From: Artemisia argyi
Taxonomy: Eukaryota; Streptophyta; Magnoliopsida; Asterales; Asteraceae
Length of the DNA stretch: 64,000 nt
Assembly (NCBI GenBank): GCA_030686995.1
Contig: CM060680.1
Location: 196,465,322 to 196,529,321 of the forward strand
Direction of reading: 5' to 3'
Under the pieces are notes generated by a model. The model ran no database searches. It was given only the letters and a program-made list of their open reading frames with translations, and was not told where the DNA came from. How positions within the stretch are numbered: position 1 is the stretch's first letter; every line of letters starts with the position of its first letter. Made by a program: the position numbers and the translations under genes. Below, in pieces: positions 55,612 through 64,000 of this stretch.

Positions 55612-57196
55612 TTGGATTAAAAGTGCTTATTTTCAATAAATGGGCCTTTAACGAATCAAATTCAAGGCCCGTTAACGTTTTAAAATCCGTACTTCGTGAG
55701 ACGAGTTGGGCTCATCAAAAATATCATTTTTCTTGTTCTATTTTCATATCAAAACGTTTAGATAAGCTAGCTTATAATAAGAGCTTATTTTTAGCTTATT
55801 GGGCTTTAAGGCCCACTCGTTAAAATCATAAGTGTTTAAACGTGTTTGATGGTGATTCACTTTGGTGAAAACTAAGTGTCGAGATCAAGTTATTTTCACA
55901 AGTTATAAATACGAAATTGTTTGCTAGCTAGGTGGTCTATTAGGTCGTGTAAAAATATGATATGCTTACTACGTGATATTTAAAAATATACGAACGTTTT
56001 GTAGCATGTTTGGAATGTTTCTATATATATGAAAAGACTTAGTATATATTGTAAGTGTTTATATATAGTTTTATCCGATTGAGAATGGTTCAAAATAAGT
56101 TTATTAGATGCATGTAACATTGAAACTAACGTGAATTATGTGTGCTACGTGACTCCTAGGCCTTCCAAGATAGAGGCTAGCCACGTTTGGTGTTCTATAT
56201 GACAATATGTACATGAAAACAATATGTAAAGTTTATATACGATCAAAATATATATAAACAAAGTGCATGAACTATATTTAACGTGTGAATGAATGGAATT
56301 GAGCTTGAAACAACTTACAACACCCTTTAGGTGGTAGAGAGTCGAGAGTGGATGGATGGAACACAAGGAAAATCACGTTCGACGTATAACCCAAATAATA
56401 TACGTATAACTTAAACCCGATAACCCTTTCTTGCGTCCAAACGAGATTGCAATCGACTTCTGGCTTCTAAGGAATGGTTTTTAGAAAGAAAGAAATATTT
56501 GAAGGTGTATGATAATTGTGAGAAACGGGTGCATGCATGTATTGTATATATGGTCTCATTTTATTACACGTAAGTGTAAATAATTCAAATAAATCACAAG
56601 TACTATGCATTGTCAGTAAACATAGGTTCTAGGAGGAAATATATACTTATAATATGGATCGATTGATGAGAATATTCGTCAAACACTTTGCCACTTAAAA
56701 ACGTATCAAATGTCGTCCTATGAACATGGCACTTGACACACTAATAGTTGGCTAGGTGGTAAACGAGGTGGTGTAAAAATTTATATGTGTCGTGTGTAAG
56801 AATTGTGAATATGCGAGGCGTTTTGGAGGCTTGAAGTTAGTCGATTAAGTGAAATAATAAGAGTTTGGAGTTGGGCTTGGAAACTTGGGCCTGTGAATAG
56901 TAACGAGGCTGGGCTGAAAAATGATTAAGGGCCCGTTTGGTATTTTAAGTGTGATTAGGAAATTAATTAAGGATTAGTAAATTTAATTAGGATTAAATGA
57001 AATATTTTAGGTTTCGAATAACGTGTCGAGGATTGATTCCGTCATTTCGTGAATTATATTATTTTGTGACAACAACAAAATAATATAATAAGAAAAATTT
57101 CAAATTTTTTCGAGAAAATGGGAATTAATAATGATAACGAAAGATTATTTATTTTATTAACGATATAATTACAAGAAATTTTTACAAGGTTCTACA

Positions 57197-57209
57197 GTAC
57201 CCACTTGTC
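57197..57209 (-). other. Tekay polypurine tract region
   Basis: The minus strand reads GACAAGTGGGTAC directly before the 3' LTR; 20 nt upstream is the TTTCGGGACGAAATT segment typical of this family's 3' end. Confidence 0.65.
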
Positions 57210-57260
57210 ATTCTGAATTTCGTCCCGAAATTCAATTTTAAGAAATCTAACAAGTGTGTT

Positions 57261-59901
57261 CTATGAAAATAAATGTGGATATTTCTCACGGAATCTATCT
57301 TCTCTTTCCCATGTGTAAGTTGGTCCTCGCTTTGAGTCCCATCTAACCTTTAAAATGGGGATACGATTCTGTTTGAGTTGTTTTATTTCTCTATCCATTA
57401 TTTCCACAGGCTCTTCTGTGAACACTAGTTTGTCATCCAATCTAATCTCCTTTAGTGGAATGACGAGAGTTTCGTCAGACAAACATTTCTTGAGTTGTGA
57501 TACGTGGAACGTAGGATGTACCCTACTGAGTTCTTCTGGAAGTTCTAACTTATAAGCAACTGAACCAATTCTCTCCAGAATTTTGAAAGGTCCAATGTAC
57601 CTTGGATTTAACTTTCCACGTCTTCCAAAACGGATCATTCCCTTCCTGGGAGAAACTTTCAACATGACTCTGTCTCCTACTTGAAATTCCATAGGCTTTC
57701 TCCTGACATCAGCATAACTCTTCTATCTGTCACGAGCAGCTTGCAAGCGTTGCTTGATTTGGAATATCTTCTCGGTCATGTCATGTATTAGCTCTGGTCC
57801 TGTGAGTTGCATATCACCAACTTCTGTCCAACAGACTGGTGATCTGCACTTTCTTCCGTAAAGTGCCTCAAAAGGTGCAGCCTTTATGCTGGCATGATAG
57901 CTGTTATTGTAAGAGAATTCAACTAATGGAAAGTGTTTATCCCAACCTTTTCCGAAATCAATCACACATGCTCGGAGCATATCTTCCAAGGTTTGGATCG
58001 TTCTTTCACTTTGTCCATCGGTTTGCGGATGATAAGCGGTGCTCATATCCAAACGAGTACCCAGAGATTTTTGTAGAGATTCCCAAAATCTTGAGGTGAA
58101 TCAGCTATCTCTATCAGAAATAATGGATATTGGAACTCCGTGTCTAATCACAATTTCCTTAAAATACAACTGAGCGAGTGTTTCCATCTCGTCAGTCTCC
58201 TTGATAGGTAGAAAATGTGCAGACTTGGTTAATCGATCGATGATAACCCAGATTGTGTCTAATCCAGTCGAAGTCCTTGGTAATTTGGTAATAAAATCCA
58301 TGGTGATTCGTTCCCATTTCCAGACTGGAATTTCTGGTTGCACGAGTAATCCTGATGGTTTCTGAGTCTCTGCCTTTACTCTAGAACATGTTAAACATTT
58401 ACCAACATACTCTGCGATATCAGCTTTCATATCTGGCCACCAATAATTCTTCTTAAGATCTTGATACATCTTATTGGAACCGGGATGAATATAATATTTG
58501 GATTTATGAGATTCATGCATGATAAGGTCTCGAATACCTCCAAAGAGAGGAATCCAATATCTTTCCTTGAAACATAACATTCCATCATCTCTTCTCACAA
58601 ATTCTTTTTCATTATTTGGCATTCTGTCAACCTGATCTTCATGGTTTGACCTTCTGTCAATTTTCTCATATTGCCGGTTTTCTTCTTGTAGAGCTTCTGT
58701 TTGAGCTTTGATGATTTGAGCTGGAAGTGGCGAATGAATTGTCATCCCTAGAGATCGAACTCTAAGAGGTTTAATTCTGTCTTTTCTGCTCAACGCGTCG
58801 ACTACAACATTCGCTTTACCAGGGTGGTAACGAATTTCACAGTCATAGTTGTTGAGTAATTCCAACCATCTACGTTGTCTCATGTTCATCTCCTTCTGAT
58901 CCAGTATATGTTGAAGACTCTTGTGATCGGTGAAAACCGTACACTTTGTACCATATAGGTAATGTCTCCATATCTTAAGAGCAAAAACTACTGCTCCTAA
59001 TTCTAGATCATGGGTGGTATAATTTTCTTCATTCTTTTTTAGCTGTCGTGAAGCATAAGCTATGACTTTGTCTCTTTGCATTAGTACCGCACCTAAACCA
59101 TGATGAGATGCGTCACAATACACGACAAAGTCCTCATTTCCTTCTAGTAATGCTAATATTGGTGCTTCACAAAGCTTCTGTTTCAACAGTTGAAATGCTG
59201 ACTCTTGCTTCTCTTCCCAGATATACTTCTTGTTCTTCTGGGTGAGTTCCGTCAAAGGTTTTGCAATCTTTGAGAAACCTTCTATAAATCTCCGGTAGTA
59301 ACCGGCGAGACCTAAAAATTGACGAATTTCGGTTGGAGCGGTGGGTGATGTCCATCCTTTAACTGCTTCTATCTTCGCGGGATCTATATGGATACCTTGG
59401 TTGTTGATGATATGGCCTAAAAATTGAAAGGTAGAAATCCAAAAATCACATTTGGAAAACTTGGCGTACAACTTTTCTTTCTTAAGTAACTCCAAAATAA
59501 TCCTTAAGTGTTCGGCATGCTCTTCTTTGTTGCGTGAATAGATTAAGATGTCATCAATGAACACAATAACGAATTTATCCAAGTATGGCTTGCATACTCG
59601 GTTCATTAAATCCATGAATACTGCTGGTACGTTGGTAAGACCAAATGGCATTACTTGAAATTCATAATGTCCGTACCGTGTTCAAAAAGCTGTCTTGGGA
59701 ATGTCTTCTTCCCTGACTCTTAATTGATGATATCCTGATCTTAGATCAATTTTTGAGTAAACACTAGATCCTTGTAATTGGTCAAATAGATCGTCGATCC
59801 TTGGTAATGGATATCGATTCTTCACCGTGAGTTTGTTCAACTCCCTGTAATTGATACACATTCGGATCCGTCTTTCTTTTTGACGAATAGGATTGGTGCT
59901 C
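57261..59901 (-). pseudogene. Tekay pol: RT, RNase H, integrase, chromodomain
   Basis: In minus-strand order: the first part of RT is damaged (TAG near 59902, a 4-base loss near 59870, TGA near 59681). From 59651 to 58101 a 516-codon frame covers RT ([19 protein letters not shown]), RNase H ([23 protein letters not shown]), the integrase zinc region ([11 protein letters not shown] ... [10 protein letters not shown]) and the integrase core to ISDRDS. After a TGA at about 58101-58103 it continues with the rest of the core ([20 protein letters not shown], carrying the catalytic E), then a TAG near 57723. The last 143 codons contain the GPF/Y-like [10 protein letters not shown] and a C-terminal chromodomain-like end ([35 protein letters not shown]). 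Chromodomains target integration to heterochromatin (established). Confidence 0.9.
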
Positions 59902-59902
59902 C

Positions 59903-61804
59903 CTAAGGGGATGAGCTTGGTTGAATGAATCCTTTATCTGATAGTTCTTTCAACTGTTCAGATAATTCTTTCATTTCGGAGGGTGCTAATCGATATGGTG
60001 CTTTTGCAACTGGTACTGCTCCAGGCACTAAATTGATGCGAAATTCTACTTGACGGTTTGGTGGAATTCCAGGCAAGTATTCAGGAAATACATTAGAAAA
60101 TTCTTTTACAACTGGCACTTCATCAAGTTGTTTCTTCTTTTCTTTTGTTTCTCCTCCCGTTACTAGAATTTGGAATACATGGCATCCTTTGCTTATGTAT
60201 TTCATCGTCTTGGCGTGCGAGATAATATTGAACGAAGTTTTAGGTTTATCACCTTGGATGATTAAGGTTTCACCGTTGAGTGGAATTTGAATGACTTTCT
60301 CGTCACAAATTATTCTGGCACAGTGTGTAGATAACCAATCCATACCAATGATGACATCAAAACTTCCCAATTGGATAGGCATATGATCGATAGGGAAAGA
60401 TTTACTTAGAAGAGTTAAGGTGCAATTTTTGATTAGGGTATTGGTACTTAGGATATTTCCATCTGCTAATTCTATGTCATAGATAGTATCTAGTTCTATA
60501 GGTGTAATATTTAGAATTGCGGCAAACGAAGTAGACACAAAACTTTTATCTGCTCTAGAATCAAATAATATCTTAGCATCTTGTTGATTTAATAGGAACG
60601 TACCCGTAACAACATCAGAATTCTGAGTTGTGTTTCCATCACCGAGTACATATGCTCTTCCTCGGGCAACATTATTGGCATTCTTCGGACAATGAGTTTT
60701 GTAATGTCCAACTTCACCACAACCATGGCACTTTACTGCTATCGGTTGTGTGTTGGCTCCAGTTGCTCGACAGTCCTTTGTCATATGACCAATTCTTCTG
60801 CAGTTGCCACAAGTAGCCTTACATGATCCGTTATGATGCATGTTGCACTTGTTACATGGGGGTAGAGTTCCGGCATAACCTTTACTTTCTGCAGGCACTG
60901 CTGCATAAGCTCTGGTAGCTTCTTATCGACGATTCTGTTGCTGATGATGATTACTACGGTTCTGTTGTTGATCTTTGTTGTGGTTGCTGCTTTGATTGTT
61001 GTTGTTGTAACTTCTGTTACCATTGTAGTTGTTGTTGTAGCTGCGGTTGTTGCTATTGTTGTTTCCACGGTTGTCAGCACTTCTCTTATGCTCATTGATC
61101 GTGGAGGTAGAACCTCTTTTGATCACCCGGGTCAACAATCTCTGTGCAAGTCCCATAGCTTCTTCTACTGTCTGTGGGTTCGATGCGGTAACATCCCCTT
61201 CAATAGATGGTGGCAGTCCTTCCACATATTTCTCCAATGCTTGTTCAACATCGGGTACTATTGTTGGGCATAACACCGACAACTCCAGAAACTTTCTGTC
61301 GTATGTCTTTAGATCATTGTACTTTACTACTAGCTGATGAAATTCATCCTCTAGTTTTCTGATCTCTGTCTTGGGACAATACTTCTTAAGCATTTTATTC
61401 TTCAACTCATTCCAGGAGAGTTTGAAAGCTTCATCCTAACCCATAGTATTCGCAGTAGTATTCCACCACGATAGTACTTCTCCTTGAAGAGCTCCTGTAG
61501 CAAATGTAACTTTGCTATCTTCAGAACAACCGCTCCTCTTGAAGACTGTCTCAGTATGCTCAAACCAATGGGCCATTTCAGTAACTCCTTCTATTCCCTT
61601 GAAATTAGTTGGCTTGCAAGTCATGAAGTCCTTGTAAGTACATTTACGAGGAGTAGATGTATTAGCTTCATGGTTTGCTCCATTGATGTTATTCAAACGA
61701 TCAGCTTCACGAGCTGCAGATATACCCTTAGCAATCATCCTTTGAACCTCAGTAGGTGTCATGATTACTTCCGGGTTGGAATTTTCGCTACTTGCATGCT
61801 CCAT
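59903..61804 (-). pseudogene. Tekay gag and protease, with two stops
   Basis: One minus-strand frame from ATG 61804 to 59903, broken by TAG at 61436-61438 and TAA at 60923-60925. The capsid part includes WFEHTETVFKRSGCSE, DEFHQLVVKYNDLKTYDRKF and VEGLPPSIEGDV. A long asparagine/glutamine-rich basic segment follows, then zinc knuckles ([40 protein letters not shown]). The protease region has [13 protein letters not shown]; the active site D-S-G is changed to D-S-R, so it would be inactive. The C-terminal part reaches the start of RT ([19 protein letters not shown]). Confidence 0.9.
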
Positions 61805-62160
61805 TTTTCTATTGATAATACAAAAATATAGCTTTAGAATTTAAAAAATAATTTTGTTTAAATGATCTTGTGAAGTAGGGAAATGAATATTTATGAGTTC
61901 TAACAATAATTGGGCACCATATGTAGCTTTTATTTCGATACAACAATCATAATTATTCCGATATGTTAGATGCATTTTTAATACACATGAACAACCATAA
62001 GCATAAATTAACATTTGTATATAGTAATATCACAACCAACAGCATAACATTAATAACTTGATCAGTTGAGTTTTCACAACAAAACGATACAAGATTCTTT
62101 ATTAATTGCCACATGCGGCAGGCTTTGATGCCTCATTACTAATACAAATACTAACTGCCT
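61805..62160 (-). other. Spacer between upstream ORF and gag
   Basis: 356 bp, AT-rich, no gene seen. On the minus strand it would be an intercistronic leader. Confidence 0.5.
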
Positions 62161-62958
62161 CTAATGGTTAGGTACATCCACATGTCCTCCCATATCTGAA
62201 ATTTGAGTTCGGAGATCCTGCATCTCGGTATGGTGTTGAATCTGCATATCTCCTACTAGGTTTTCCAATGTATCTGCTCTTCGGTGTTCAAGCTGGGCTT
62301 CCCAAGTACGGTTCTGTCCCTCTCTTCGCAATGATATCGCGAAAGAGCGTGTCTCAGAGATATCTGAATGTATCTGAGCTAAACCCTGCTGCAACTCTAT
62401 CCTATTGGCTATAAGGTTATGTAAGGTATTGTGGATAGTATCCGAATGGTCAAATGATGAGTAATCAATCATCTGAAGAAATGAGTCTATCTGTTCTTCG
62501 TGATGCTCCAAAAGCGTCACTACTACAGAAGGTGAAAGAGTAGAGGTAATTTCCATCCTAGCACTCTCGCCAGTTTCATTGATATGAGCTGGGGGAGTAA
62601 AACCAGGAGGATATGGTAATGATGGTGAAAGTGGATGAGTAGAATCGGAAATACGAAGTCGGCTGGATGCGGGTATATCTTCCTCAGGAATTTGTTCTCT
62701 ATGGTGAAAAGTATATGGATAAGTTTGGCTAAAAAGATCGAATAGGTGGTCAGGTGCATATGAATCAAATTCATGATGTGGTAATGGTATATGTGTTGGT
62801 AAAACCAAAACATCGGGATTTTCAGGCGTTGTTACAATTTCGTCTTACTCGAAAGGTTCTGTTTCTTGGGAAACAGCGTCAGGTACTAAGGTAGAACGAA
62901 AAACAGGCGACGTAACAGATGCGATGGAAATTTCAGAGTCGGAGTCTGATATAATCAT
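62161..62958 (-). pseudogene. ORF upstream of gag in the Tekay-like element
   Basis: From an ATG at 62958 the frame runs to 62161 (266 codons) with one TAA at 62845-62847; the longest open part starts after it. The N-terminus is acidic and serine-rich, the middle is proline-rich (PLSPSLPYPPGFTPP), and the C-terminal half is helical, with a likely coiled coil (LIANRIELQQGLAQIHSDI ... HHTEMQDLRTQIS). It lies 250 bp inside the PBS and 360 bp before gag. I do not recognise a domain. It may be a leader protein of this family or the first part of a longer gag product. Confidence 0.55.
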
Positions 62959-63190
62959 ATTGAAATAATACTGTAATGATTCGTAAATAGTGCAGAATAA
63001 GAATTAATTATCGTCAAAGAATGTAAAATTCTAATATACCAAGATTAAAGTATCATAAACTTAATGATTAACTTACTGAGTATGGTAGCAAGCAGGCACG
63101 GCGGGCGAAAAATAGTATGGTGTAAATTTAATTTATTTGAAAGTGTGGTTATAGTTCAATGTTTGAAAACATTTGGTTCTCTATAACTAT

Positions 63191-63203
63191 GTCTCTGATT
63201 CCA
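63191..63203 (-). other. Tekay primer-binding site
   Basis: The minus strand reads TGGAATCAGAGAC three bases inside the 5' LTR. Initiator tRNA-Met predicts TGGTATCAGAGCC; the site has two differences. Confidence 0.7.
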
Positions 63204-63206
63204 ATC

Positions 63207-64000
63207 TGTAACACCCCCTAATTTGTAACATGGCAGCGGAAAAGTAATTAGGGTGTTACGGTGAGGATCGAAGTCATAATAATAGAAAACGGCTCGAAAG
63301 AGACGTTTTAAAATATAAGTTTATTAATAAAAATTCAAATACAAGAGGTCACTATCAGAGTATTATAATAAAAGTCTTGATGTTTTAAACTAAATTAAAC
63401 ATCTTTTATTTTACACCATTATTTATATAAAGTAGATGAGTATTGAAGTTTTTCCGCCCGTTCCATGCTTGCTTCCCCTGCTAAATACCTGAGATACATG
63501 TTTAAAAGTCAACAAAAATGTTGAGTGATATCATAGAGTTTGAATTTAGAAATCATTTTGATACACAAGTAAGATGTATTGGAAATACAATCAGTTTAAA
63601 AATTGATATTGCAGTATATATATTGCTCTAAGTCTCATGACACGCAAAACGTTAACAAATACCGTAAAAACGGAGGTGTTTATCAAATCAATGATAATTT
63701 TGCCCTCGTGTAATAGGTGATTTGCCAATTCCTATTTTTACTCAAATATAATTATCACGACTAATAGGACTAACCACATGCATAATGGCATTCCGTCAAG
63801 TATTAATGGGACAGACTGTCAAACCTTAAATAGATCTATTCATTATATTCGCGTTCACATAACAGTGATTAATGGCTCATGATCAAGGGTCTTTTGGCAA
63901 TAGGTAACTTAGGCATATATCAAGTCAGGAAGCATACAGAAAATTACTTGTGATCTACTTATAACATGTATCCCCCTCACGGAGTTTGAAAATAAGTAAT
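63207..64000 (-). repeat. 5' LTR of the Tekay-like element (partial)
   Basis: The first 794 bp match 25666-26432 and then continue directly into sequence that follows the nested element at 54243. This gives the empty site for the three-LTR insertion. The terminal inverted repeat GTAACACCC...GGGTGTTAC is at 63208-63261. Confidence 0.9.

Larger units (their letters stand above)
25666..57196 (-). repeat. 3' LTR of the Tekay-like element, split by nested insertions
   Basis: LTR sequence is 25666-26432 plus 54243-57196. It starts TGTAACACCC and ends TTCTACA, next to the PPT. The terminal 54 bp form an inverted repeat (GTAACACCC...GGGTGTTAC). It contains a TTTTAGTCC motif series (54680-54930), a GCCCGAACGGGCT-type repeat (55407-55490) and a short Helitron (55013-55611). 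Confidence 0.88.
25666..64000 (-). mobile_element. Tekay-like Ty3/gypsy chromovirus, 3' LTR to 5' LTR start
   Basis: The left LTR (25666-57196, interrupted) and the start of the right LTR (63207-64000) are near-identical over the shared 770 bp, with about 20 differences by eye. Between them lie an upstream ORF, gag, protease, RT, RNase H, integrase and chromodomain on the minus strand. The PBS (63191-63203) is of the initiator tRNA-Met type. Subtracting the nested insertion gives an LTR of about 3.7 kb, long as in other Tekay elements. At least five in-frame stops and one frameshift make this copy dead. The right end of the 5' LTR is outside the window, so the target duplication (CGTTA at 25661-25665?) is unverified. 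Confidence 0.9.

Overview
This window is intergenic DNA of a repeat-rich eudicot plant. It consists almost entirely of nested transposable elements, with one broken fragment of an ordinary plant gene. The retroelement protein families (a Ty1/copia polyprotein with an extra 3' domain, MAK10-like ORFs, a CxxC/acidic protein family, a Tekay-like chromovirus) resemble those I know from daisy-family (Asteraceae) genomes. That assignment comes from memory of family resemblance, not from a search.

Layout. 1-14: last 14 bases of an Athila-like LTR. 15-2286: 3' part of a copia element (Copia-1) with extra-domain ORF, hairpin array, PPT and 3' LTR. 2287-4161: decayed Helitron helicase and Helitron 3' terminus, then a (TA)n tract and a second Helitron 3' end in inverted orientation (4212-4455). 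4451-5732: two copies of a 620-bp repeat. 5733-6760: nothing recognised. 6761-12962: complete non-autonomous Athila-like element, minus strand (TSD TATGC). 13178-14589: solo LTR of that family (TSD ATATA). 15599-15983: two exons of an EMB8-like alpha/beta-hydrolase pseudogene. 16138-24414: complete non-autonomous Athila-like element, plus strand (TSD GTGCT), with a related solo LTR nested in it (20956-22512, TSD GTCGA). 25071-25665: 5' LTR, PBS and leader of a truncated copia element. 25666-64000: Tekay-like Ty3/gypsy chromovirus, minus strand. Its left LTR was invaded by a non-autonomous element with three LTRs and two internal domains (26433-54242, TSD ATCCC). The first LTR of that element was invaded by a complete copia element (Copia-2, 28642-37761, TSD ATTTG). 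A short Helitron also sits in the Tekay LTR (55013-55611).

How the parts work. Only Copia-2 carries a nearly complete set of retrotransposition domains (gag, protease, integrase, RT, RNase H), split by a frame change and one stop. The Athila-like and three-LTR elements show no RT or integrase and were presumably mobilised in trans. They keep primer-binding sites for tRNA-Asp, polypurine tracts and much structured non-coding RNA. The Tekay element and the Helitron are dead copies with several stops.

The most interesting signals are non-coding. (1) Two LTR families primed by tRNA-Asp also carry, 70-80 nt upstream of the LTR 3' end, a segment complementary to the 5' half of the same tRNA. (2) Hairpins with covarying stems and an invariant GGTAAAG loop lie in the 3' non-coding region of both a copia element and the tRNA-Asp-primed three-LTR element. 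(3) Another covarying hairpin precedes PPT-like motifs in two families. These read as cis-acting RNA elements for priming, packaging or trans-mobilisation.
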